Shown piece after piece: positions 34,278 to 40,887 of a stretch of DNA of 64,000 nucleotides. A program made the position numbers and the translations under genes. Below the pieces are notes generated by a model. The model was not told the origin of the DNA. It did no database searches and saw only the letters and a list, made by a program, of their open reading frames with translations. The first letter of the stretch is position 1. Each line of letters begins with the position of its first letter. Source of the stretch: Marvinbryantia formatexigens DSM 14469 (GTDB lineage: Bacteria > Bacillota > Clostridia > Lachnospirales > Lachnospiraceae); contig NZ_CP102268.1 of NCBI RefSeq assembly GCF_025148285.1, forward strand, positions 3,451,001 through 3,515,000, written 5' to 3'.

Positions 34278-34306
34278 AACTTATCATAGCTGTCTGGAAT
34301 TGTCAA
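34278..34306 (-). promoter_or_regulatory. Promoter of the DUF4180 leader transcript
   Basis: TTGACA (34306-34301) and TAAGTT (34283-34278) on the minus strand, 17 bp apart, predict transcription from about 34271, just ahead of the leader-peptide ribosome-binding site. Confidence 0.55.
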
Positions 34307-34455
34307 CAGGATATGGTAAACGAAAAGCAGACTATGAGGTGTGTGATTTTATAGGGAAAATCAATGGAAATCGCGCGAAATTAAAATATAATTCAAAAAT
34401 ATTGTACCAATTGGACAGGGCTATACGATGTGGAAGTGATGTAAGCGCAGTGCTT
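34300..34455 (+). pseudogene. Possible RelE/HigB-type toxin remnant
   Basis: A short reading frame encodes 'YEVCDFIGKINGNRAKLKYN', then 'ILYQLDRAIRCGSDV', the spacing pattern of Gp49/HigB-like toxins (VxDFIxxL...R.K....I..L...G). It lacks a credible start and the C-terminal half; after ~50 codons the frame runs into unrelated hydrophobic sequence. Low confidence. Confidence 0.25.
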
Positions 34456-34497
34456 ATGATGAACGTGGTATTTTGTTTATTTAATTGGTTTTCACTA

Positions 34498-34513
34498 TAT
34501 CACTTTGGTGATA
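34498..34513. promoter_or_regulatory. Operator copy 1 of the DUF3990/XRE operon
   Basis: TATCACTTTGGTGATA is a 16-bp palindrome (TATCAC/GTGATA). An identical copy lies 43 bp downstream over the promoter. Confidence 0.7.
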
Positions 34514-34531
34514 TAAATATCTCGAAAACAA

Positions 34532-34560
34532 TTGACTTACTATCACTTTGGTGATATAAT
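34532..34560 (+). promoter_or_regulatory. Promoter with overlapping operator copy 2
   Basis: TTGACT and TATAAT are exactly 17 bp apart. The palindrome TATCACTTTGGTGATA at 34541-34556 fills the spacer and covers the first bases of the -10 box, so a bound repressor would block RNA polymerase. The XRE protein encoded second in the operon is the obvious repressor. Confidence 0.8.
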
Positions 34561-34587
34561 TACGGTGAAGGAATGGAGGTTGGGAAA

Positions 34588-35280
34588 ATGGGTAAACTGA
34601 TTACGATATATCACGGTTCGGAAAAAAATGTGGAGCAGCCGGTTTTTGGCGAAGGCAAGAAGAATAACGATTTTGGACTTGGCTTTTACTGTACGGTAAG
34701 TGAGGAACTTGCAAAAGAATGGGCGGTATCTTCTTTACGTGATGGATTTTCCAATCGCTATACGCTGGATACCGAATATTTGAACATTTTAAATTTGAAT
34801 AGTCCTGATTATACAATTCTTAACTGGATTGCCGTCTTGGTGGAACATCGCCTGTTTTCGATAAAAACCCCTGTGGCAAGACGAGCAAAGCGATATTTGA
34901 TTGATAATTTCAGTGTTAATGTAAATGCCTATGACTTGATTACAGGTTACCGCGCGGATGATTCTTATTTTGATTATGCAGAGTCGTTTCTTAATAACGG
35001 TATTTCTGTAGAACAACTTGCATGTGCCATGCGACTTGGAAAGCTGGGGGAACAAATCGTTATTAAGTCAAAGTTTGCCTTTTCCAGGCTGAAATATGAA
35101 GGTTTTGATGTTGCAGAGAAGGACCTGTACTATGTTCTTCGCAAAGCCAGAGATGATGAAGCTAATCAGTTGTATCTGGAGATGCTTGAAGAGGAGAGTG
35201 ATGGACTGTACATTCAGGATATTATGAGAGGAGGCATTAAGAACGATGACTCGCGCATACCAAGAAATATATCTGAGTAA
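34588..35280 (+). CDS. DUF3990 protein, probable toxin of a TA-like pair
   Basis: The 230-residue protein starts at the ATG seven bases after GGAGGT. It opens 'LITIYHGSEKNVEQPVFGEGKKNNDFGLGFYCT', the DUF3990 signature 'YHGS...NDFGxGFY(C/L)T', which resembles the NAD-binding H-Y-T core of ADP-ribosyltransferases. Later it has 'ITGYRADDSYFDYAESFLN'. No export signal. The stop overlaps the following XRE-domain gene by 35 bp. Toxin activity by ADP-ribosylation is inferred from the fold and genetic layout; it has not been shown here. Confidence 0.78.
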   Translation: MGKLITIYHGSEKNVEQPVFGEGKKNNDFGLGFYCTVSEELAKEWAVSSLRDGFSNRYTLDTEYLNILNLNSPDYTILNWIAVLVEHRLFSIKTPVARRAKRYLIDNFSVNVNAYDLITGYRADDSYFDYAESFLNNGISVEQLACAMRLGKLGEQIVIKSKFAFSRLKYEGFDVAEKDLYYVLRKARDDEANQLYLEMLEEESDGLYIQDIMRGGIKNDDSRIPRNISE

Positions 35281-35884
35281 GGCACAAGCGGTGATGGGAG
35301 ATGCCTTTGATTATGCAGTCAATACTTGCGCTATTCCTGGAACAGATTTTGTGAAACTGTTTATTGCAAGTTCTGTGAGCAAGCGAATGGAAAATGGGGA
35401 ACCTGCTTATCTTGCAGGTAAAAGCGGCATTGAAATCGTTCGGGAGATCGTTGCAGAAACCAGAGGACAAGAGCTTCAAATAGAACCGCAAGAGCATTTT
35501 GGACGCTCAAAGGAATACTGGATTGGTTGGGCTGTTGCTTATTACCAGTGGTATTCAGGCAGGAAGTATTGCGATATTTTTAAGGTCCTTTCTTTTGAGG
35601 ATTTGCAAAAAATGTACTACACTCTCCACGAAGCGGATATCACAAAATTTGTTGACATTGTGGATTCAAAAATAAAAGAGTATTTTTCTGAAACTAATTT
35701 AAAGCGCATTCGTACAGCATATGGATTTACTCAGGCAGAATTAGCGGAACGTTCCGGTGTTAGCCTTCGTTCGATTCAAATGTATGAACAGCGAAACAAA
35801 AACATCAACAAAGCAAGTGCGGATTCAATGTACAGCCTTGCTAGGGCTTTGGGCTGCACAATGGAGGATTTGATTGAGCGATAA
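35246..35884 (+). CDS. XRE-family antitoxin/repressor with N-terminal partner domain
   Basis: This 212-residue protein has a C-terminal Cro/C1 helix-turn-helix (about 150-212: 'LKRIRTAYGFTQAELAERSG', 'VSLRSIQMYEQRN', 'LARALGCTMEDLIE'). The N-terminal ~145 residues probably contact the partner: an all-helical part with 'SKAQAVMGDAFDYAVNT' and an aromatic 'EYWIGWAVAYYQWYSGRKY'. GAGGAGG lies 12 bases before the start, inside the upstream gene. The usual pattern of a toxin gene overlapped by a DNA-binding antitoxin, with palindromic operators at the promoter, suggests autoregulation. Confidence 0.8.
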   Translation: MTRAYQEIYLSKAQAVMGDAFDYAVNTCAIPGTDFVKLFIASSVSKRMENGEPAYLAGKSGIEIVREIVAETRGQELQIEPQEHFGRSKEYWIGWAVAYYQWYSGRKYCDIFKVLSFEDLQKMYYTLHEADITKFVDIVDSKIKEYFSETNLKRIRTAYGFTQAELAERSGVSLRSIQMYEQRNKNINKASADSMYSLARALGCTMEDLIER

Positions 35885-35952
35885 TCAAAATTTATGGAAT
35901 AAAATCTATGTTTATAAGCATCTATCAGAAGATTTATGTCCCAGGCTTGCCA

Positions 35953-36090
35953 CATTTTGCTTATTTTGTGACAAATTTAATAATCTCAGAGCAAAATTTA
36001 TTATCAGCAAATCGCGGCAAAACGGGGCAGAATACAGCATTTTAGAAGGATTTTTGTTTATGATAAAAGTATTATTTGTCTGCCACGGCA
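35953..36090 (+). repeat. 138-bp repeat copy 1 with phosphatase head
   Basis: It matches 49893-50030 with five substitutions and no gaps. Its end encodes MIKVLFVCHG, the start of a low-molecular-weight protein tyrosine phosphatase (P-loop CxGNxCRS), after which homology stops and the frame ends 13 codons later. GCGGCAAAACGGGGCAG within it recalls an inverted copy of the CCCCGATTTGCCGC next to copy 2. Confidence 0.85.
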
Positions 36091-36261
36091 GGAAGCAAAG
36101 TGTAGGCTGCTTGGCGGCTTTTAGCGGCTAAACTGCGGCAAATCGGTGCAATAGGACTGGTGGGGTACTACGGTTTTACTACGATTGAGGAAACCAAAAT
36201 CAGAAGTGTGAAATAATGGTCTGGGAAATGGAAAATTGGTATCTTCCGGACTTCTGCACTG

Positions 36262-36323
36262 TTCCGATAAGTGAAAAATATTATTCCGATACCGTTGATA
36301 TTGTTCCGATAATAGGATATACT
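36262..36323 (+). promoter_or_regulatory. Fic-operon promoter with three TTCCGATA repeats
   Basis: TTGATA (36295-36300) and TATACT (36318-36323) are 17 bp apart. TTCCGATA occurs at 36262, 36284 and 36304, spaced 22 and 20 bp, i.e. about two helical turns; the third copy lies in the promoter spacer. The Fic protein itself has an N-terminal helix-turn-helix and could bind them. Confidence 0.65.
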
Positions 36324-36348
36324 ACTGGTTGAAGTGAGGTGTAGATTT

Positions 36349-37242
36349 ATGTACATGACAGTGAAACAAGCAGCAGAGAAATGGGGGATTTCAGATAGAA
36401 GAGTTCGTATATTATGTTCAGAGGGGAAGATTCCGGGTGTTACCCGCGAAGGGCGCAGTTGGAAAATTCCTGCAGATGCGAAGAAACCGGAGGACGGTAG
36501 GTATAAAACAGCAGAGAGTCTGCTTGCAATGATTGATAGGAAAAAAATCGAGCTGGATTCCCGACGACCTTTGACAGCGGGAGAGGTGGAAAGGCTGACA
36601 GAGGAATTTGTAGTTGAATACACTTACAATTCCAATGCGATAGAGGGAAACACGCTGACTTTGCGAGAGACAGATATGGTTCTGCGTGGTTTGACGATTG
36701 ATCAGAAGCCGTTGAAAGATCATATGGAAGCGGTCGGACATAAGGAAGCTTTTGACTTTATACAGGATTTGGTAAAAGCTCAGGTACCATTATCAGAGAG
36801 CATTATCAAGCAGATTCATTATTTGGTGTTGGCTGATAAAAGGGATGACCGAGGCGTTTACAGAAGAGTTCCGGTAAGAATTATGGGTGCAAAGCATGAA
36901 CCAGTGCAGCCATATCTGATACAGCCTAAGATGGAGCAGTTGCTAGAGTCTTATAGAAACAGTACAGAGCATATCATTCCACGGCTTGCACGGTTTCATA
37001 TTGAGTTTGAGGGTATCCATCCTTTCATCGACGGAAATGGTCGGACAGGACGGCTGCTTGTGAATCTGGAATTGATGAAAGACGGGTATCCTCCAATAGA
37101 TATTAAGTTTACAGATCGGGTTGCTTATTATAATGCGTTTGATGAATATCATGTAAATCATAATCTGGATGCGATGGAAAAGTTGTTTGCCGGGTATGTG
37201 AATACAAGGTTGGACAGCTATCTGGCAATGTTGGAAGAATGA
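36349..37242 (+). CDS. Class II Fic protein with N-terminal helix-turn-helix
   Basis: The product has 297 residues from this ATG (GTGAGGTG upstream). Residues ~1-45 form a MerR/excisionase-like DNA-binding unit ('TVKQAAEKWGISDRRVRILC', 'GVTREGRSWKIP'). The Fic core has the complete active-site loop HPFIDGNGRTGR (224-235), so AMP-transfer chemistry is possible. S95-N-A-I-E99-G100 fits the (S/T)xxxE(G/N) inhibitory motif placed N-terminal to the core, i.e. class II auto-inhibited Fic. The next gene follows 21 bp downstream. The targets are unknown; a stress, toxin-antitoxin or defence role is likely. Confidence 0.9.
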   Translation: MYMTVKQAAEKWGISDRRVRILCSEGKIPGVTREGRSWKIPADAKKPEDGRYKTAESLLAMIDRKKIELDSRRPLTAGEVERLTEEFVVEYTYNSNAIEGNTLTLRETDMVLRGLTIDQKPLKDHMEAVGHKEAFDFIQDLVKAQVPLSESIIKQIHYLVLADKRDDRGVYRRVPVRIMGAKHEPVQPYLIQPKMEQLLESYRNSTEHIIPRLARFHIEFEGIHPFIDGNGRTGRLLVNLELMKDGYPPIDIKFTDRVAYYNAFDEYHVNHNLDAMEKLFAGYVNTRLDSYLAMLEE

Positions 37243-37263
37243 AAGTATTATGGAGATGTGGGA

Positions 37264-38658
37264 ATGTTTGTTTCAGAATATTTTGGCTTAGACGATGAAT
37301 TGGACAAAATGGGGGTATTTGATTGTGTTCTAGACAATGACAGTAGGTTTTTTATTAATCTTATGCGTTTGAAAGTATCTGATGTACCCGAGTTCAAAGA
37401 TGCATATCAGCGAATAAATGATTACTTTAGTGAAATAGCGACACTTCTTAATGCCTCTGATTCAAAAGAGGACAAACTTTACAAAACAGCATTTAAACGA
37501 TTTAAACCTTTAGAAATAAATGGTATAAATCTTGGGTTCTCTGAAAGTAAACATGGTGCGGCTTTTGGGGAAAAACTGAGAAGGCAGGTTATAAGCGATG
37601 CATTCGATATTGTAAAAAAGGGCATACTATATCCAGAAATTTTCCAGTTGGTTAGCCTTTTTGAAGAAAATATTGGTCCAGACAGATTGAGCGATATGAT
37701 TTCAACCATTATTTATCCTGATATAGTAACATATACAAAAAGAATTCAGCGAGAACTTAAACTGAATAAAGAAAACTATCCTGATTGTATATTCCGAGAA
37801 GATGGTCTTATTGTGAATCCATATAAAGGTTGTGAAATTTTGTTTCTGCCTATAGATATTTTACATGAGCTTCCAATAGCGCAGTGTTGGGACGATATTG
37901 ATCGAGTAGTTTCGGAAAACGAAAATATTCGCAGAGAAATAAATGAAGCGATTGGGCAGGAATGGAGTAGATGGTATGCAAGGGATAAAAAAGCGTATTT
38001 GAAGGAATATATATTTAAAGATCCGGAAAGGTGTTCTCGTGTTATTGAGGGGTATAAGAAATCTGAAATAGAAAAATATGATCTTAATCTGGACATTGAT
38101 TATTTTGTGGAAAAATTGATTAAAGTTATGAAAAAGGCGGGAATACATTTTGTTGTTGAAAATGCCAAGAGAAAAGATAGCTTTGAAGCAGCGATAGATG
38201 TATTAAATATTTTTAAAGAATGGATCGAATATAATAAAGGTTGGGATACTATTCAAAGTGCGGAAAGCAAGAAAAGAGAAAAAATTATTCAGAGACTTGT
38301 TCATTTGGGGGCTAAGAATTATATATCTGCTAATGATTTAGACATTAGTTTTGAGCCAGATGCAGGTAGAGGGCCAGTAGATTTTAAGGTTAGTAGGGGC
38401 GGTGATAAAACAATTGTTGAGATTAAATTGTCTACTAATGATCAATATTTACATGGTTATGAAGAACAGGTTGAAGAGTATAGCAGGGCAGAGTGTACGG
38501 ATAAGATGATTTATGTTTTTATTGATTTAGGAAATCCAGGAAGGTTAAAAAAGCTTACGAATATTCATGATGCAAATATTAAAAATGACAAAAAAGTACC
38601 AGAATTGTTATTGATTGATTCGACGGCAAAAGCGGCGGCAAGTACATATTCAAAATAA
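37264..38658 (+). CDS. Unfamiliar protein with C-terminal PD-(D/E)XK nuclease-like core
   Basis: The product has 464 residues from the ATG eight bases after TGGAG; a GTG two codons earlier is in frame. The first ~340 residues are mainly helical and charged and match no family I can name. The C-terminal ~120 residues hold a PD-(D/E)XK pattern: Asp373 in GPVDFKV and Glu386-x-Lys388 in IVEIKLS, followed by 'YEEQVEEYSRAE' and 'MIYVFIDLGNPG', as in restriction-endonuclease-like folds. AT-rich codon use differs from the core genes. It is the second gene of a two-gene operon with Fic, closed by a terminator. A DNA- or RNA-cleaving effector is inferred. Confidence 0.7.
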   Translation: MFVSEYFGLDDELDKMGVFDCVLDNDSRFFINLMRLKVSDVPEFKDAYQRINDYFSEIATLLNASDSKEDKLYKTAFKRFKPLEINGINLGFSESKHGAAFGEKLRRQVISDAFDIVKKGILYPEIFQLVSLFEENIGPDRLSDMISTIIYPDIVTYTKRIQRELKLNKENYPDCIFREDGLIVNPYKGCEILFLPIDILHELPIAQCWDDIDRVVSENENIRREINEAIGQEWSRWYARDKKAYLKEYIFKDPERCSRVIEGYKKSEIEKYDLNLDIDYFVEKLIKVMKKAGIHFVVENAKRKDSFEAAIDVLNIFKEWIEYNKGWDTIQSAESKKREKIIQRLVHLGAKNYISANDLDISFEPDAGRGPVDFKVSRGGDKTIVEIKLSTNDQYLHGYEEQVEEYSRAECTDKMIYVFIDLGNPGRLKKLTNIHDANIKNDKKVPELLLIDSTAKAAASTYSK

Positions 38659-38758
38659 GATATTGCGCAGTTTGTGCATAGAAGTCATGTTGAGTGCGTG
38701 GTATTGATGTCACGGGTTGAAAAATAACGAACTAAAAAAATGTAGAAAACAAAGGGTT

Positions 38759-38807
38759 TCCGGGAGTTGGGACTGTTTGGACAACGGTTCCGGCTCCCGG
38801 ATTTTTT
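38759..38807 (+). terminator. Rho-independent terminator of the Fic operon
   Basis: TCCGGGAG and CTCCCGGA form an 8-bp stem, followed by TTTTTT, about 100 bp after the PD-(D/E)XK gene stop. Confidence 0.8.
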
Positions 38808-38940
38808 GCGGTTGAGAGGAGTGTGGGAACTGGTCAACGGTAAAATTGGCGGATAGTTGAGTGGACAGAATGGATATTAGGGGTGTTGAGTTGACAGGTT
38901 GGATAAATGGTATGCTGAGTTGATAGCATTGTTAAAAGGC

Positions 38941-38979
38941 AAATGCACGTTGTTCCTTCGGCGGAATCAACGTGCATTT
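38941..38979. repeat. Long perfect palindromic hairpin
   Basis: AAATGCACGTTG and CAACGTGCATTT are exact inverted arms; TTCC/GGAA can extend the stem inside. There is no T-run. It stands alone in ~520 bp with no convincing gene. Confidence 0.7.
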
Positions 38980-39183
38980 CACATCGTATTCATTAAATCA
39001 AGTAGGAGCCGCTTCTGCGCATCCATATCATCATATCATCACCTGCCCATCTGTATCTATTCTGATTCCCAAAACGGTGCTATAATAGTCACAATCGGTA
39101 GATACAACATTTCCCGAAAAGGACATATACGCTCATAGTATGGTAGACTAATGGGGAAAGCTATTCAGCAGGAGGGTTTAACT

Positions 39184-39438
39184 ATGGGGAAACATTTATT
39201 TGAGCGTCTGGCTCGTGAACGGAATATTACAGTAGAAGAAATGCGGGCGATTATTTCTGCCCGCATTGAGAAAGGATGGAATGACCCTGATCCGGAGAAA
39301 AGGGCGCAATGGAGGAAAATACCTTGTGAGGGCGAAATTCCCACGCCAGATGAATGGCTGCGGTATGCTGTTGAGAAACTGCAGGAGGAAGGTCGAGAGG
39401 ATTTATTACGGTGGTATCTAACTTATAATAAAGTATGA
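39184..39438 (+). CDS. Small conserved hypothetical protein
   Basis: The 84-residue product starts at the ATG eight bases after AGGAGG. It reads 'MGKHLFERLARERNITVEEM', then 'ARIEKGWNDPDPEKRAQW' and 'IPTPDEWLRYAVEKL'. The helical, acidic sequence is familiar from many Clostridia accessory regions, where similar short proteins are sometimes labelled Spo0A-like, but it has no receiver domain and I would not assign that function. The following gene fragment begins in the frame directly after its stop. Confidence 0.65.
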   Translation: MGKHLFERLARERNITVEEMRAIISARIEKGWNDPDPEKRAQWRKIPCEGEIPTPDEWLRYAVEKLQEEGREDLLRWYLTYNKV

Positions 39439-40209
39439 TACGATAACATTGATTTTTTAAATTACCGTGTCATGGGAGCCGAAGGAAGCATGGTGATGGA
39501 TGAAACGGTCATGGCTGCGGCTATGGATACATGGCTGGTTGAAACTCCTGACGATGAGATTCTGCTTTCCATTTATGACGAGTACATTAATGGAACAACT
39601 TATGAAAAAAATCTGGAGACCTTCGGAAAAGTGAGCTATGATGCGCCTGCCTCAATCAGCATTTATACAGACAGCTTTGAGGATAAGGAAGCTGTGTCCC
39701 AGTGTATTGAAAATTACAATAAAACAGTGGATGAGGACAGTCGGATCAGCTACACCGACTATGTAGAACTTTTGACTTCTTCCCTTACCTCTATAGTAGA
39801 TGTGATTTCCTATGTGCTGATCGCGTTTGTTGCCGTATCGCTGATCGTGTCCTGCATTATGATCGGTATTATTACTCATATTTCCGTTATGGAGCGCACG
39901 AAGGAGATCGGTATTCTGCGGGCAATGGGTGCATCAAAACGTAATATTTCGGAAGTGTTCAATGCGGAAACTTTCTTGATTGGCCTTTGTGCAGGTGTGC
40001 TTGGCATAGCGATTTCTGCATTGCTGACTATCCCGATCAATGCAGTTCTCCAGAGTCTGCTTGGAGCAACGAACCTCAGTGTGTCTCTGCCAATTAACTA
40101 CGCAGTTGTTTTGATTGTGCTCAGCATGATTATTACTGTTATCGGCGGTTTACTTCCGGCGAAAAAGGCAGCGAAGAAAGACCCTGTGATTGCTCTGCGT
40201 ACAGAATAA
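39439..40209 (+). pseudogene. C-terminal fragment of a MacB/FtsX-type ABC permease
   Basis: The 245 residues from the first ATG cover only the last part of an FtsX-family permease: a piece of the extracellular domain, then three membrane helices with 'MERTKEIGILRAMGASKRNI' between the first two, and the C-terminal 'GLLPAKKAAKKDPVIALRTE'. The first helix and most of the external domain are absent, the frame upstream is cut by the stop of the preceding gene, and no partner ATPase is nearby. It is a remnant joined to the small gene before it. Confidence 0.8.
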
Positions 40210-40219
40210 ATGTGTAATT

Positions 40220-40256
40220 CAGTTTGGGAGACTTCATTATGAGGCCTCCCAAACTG
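40220..40256 (+). terminator. Hairpin after the permease fragment
   Basis: CAGTTTGGGAG and CTCCCAAACTG form an 11-bp perfect stem with a 15-nt loop, followed by GAGCTCTTTAAT. Termination is plausible although the T-run is short. Confidence 0.6.
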
Positions 40257-40296
40257 GAGCTCTTTAATATAGAGATTGAAAATGGTGATGTTATCC

Positions 40297-40325
40297 TTGA
40301 CAATTTAAGATTAGCGTGCTAACAT
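40297..40325 (+). promoter_or_regulatory. marR promoter with MarR operator
   Basis: TTGACA and TAACAT are 17 bp apart. The palindrome TTAGCGTGCTAA (40311-40322) overlaps the -10 box. The same TTAGCNNGCTAA motif occurs twice ahead of the ABC exporter. Confidence 0.75.
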
Positions 40326-40349
40326 TATTGCAGAAAGGAGGTCTGCTAA

Positions 40350-40769
40350 ATGGAAGATAGTGTATGTGGTATGCTAATCAAACAAATTAACAGCGAGCTG
40401 GAAAAAAATGCAAATAATATGCTCCGCAAGGATGATCTGACAGTATCGCAAATCGGCGCTTTGATGGAACTTGACGAAAGCATTGAAAAGCAGATGGAAT
40501 TAAAAGAACTGGAAGAGGTGCTGCATATTGCAAAACCTACAGTGGTAGGAATCGTAAAGCGGCTGGAGGATAAAGGATTTGTCATAAGTACCCGAAGCAT
40601 ACAGGATAAACGGATTCGAATCATACAGCTCACTCCTTTGGGAGAGGAATGTTGCCGCAGGGCGAAAGAACGTATGGAACAAGCCGAAATGGCATTGACT
40701 TCCTCTCTGACAGAAACAGAGCGGCGTATTTTAATTACACTTTTGCAGAAGGTTCGCAATTCATTTTAG
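40350..40769 (+). CDS. MarR-family repressor of the ABC exporter
   Basis: The 139-residue protein has a winged helix at about 55-105 ('LEEVLHIAKPTVVGIVKRLEDKGFV', 'STRSIQDKRIRIIQLTPLG') flanked by helices for dimerisation. AAAGGAGG precedes the ATG. It lies directly upstream of two ABC half-exporter genes, and identical palindromes stand at its own promoter and at theirs, so it most likely represses both and is released by a drug-like ligand. Confidence 0.9.
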   Translation: MEDSVCGMLIKQINSELEKNANNMLRKDDLTVSQIGALMELDESIEKQMELKELEEVLHIAKPTVVGIVKRLEDKGFVISTRSIQDKRIRIIQLTPLGEECCRRAKERMEQAEMALTSSLTETERRILITLLQKVRNSF

Positions 40770-40797
40770 ATTTAAGCGGATGACAGCCAATATAAAT

Positions 40798-40819
40798 AAT
40801 ACCGCCAAATGGCGGTATT
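40798..40819 (+). terminator. Hairpin between marR and the exporter genes
   Basis: AATACCGCC / GGCGGTATT form a 9-bp stem with an AAAT loop; only ATAAAA follows, so it may be a weak terminator or RNA-stability element. Confidence 0.45.
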
Positions 40820-40834
40820 ATAAAACGCATAACA

Positions 40835-40860
40835 TTAGCTTGCTAATATTAGCAAGCTAA
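40835..40860. promoter_or_regulatory. Two adjacent MarR operators
   Basis: TTAGCTTGCTAA (40835-40846) and TTAGCAAGCTAA (40849-40860) are back-to-back palindromes of the motif found at the marR promoter. They end 27 bp before the first exporter gene and together also form a larger inverted repeat. Confidence 0.75.
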
Positions 40861-40887
40861 CACACAGACCATAAAGGAGGAAGCAAA

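Noticed and set aside
38899-39138. 80-codon reading frame in the region after the Fic operon
   Set aside because: It covers the long palindrome, has no ribosome-binding site and no protein-like composition.
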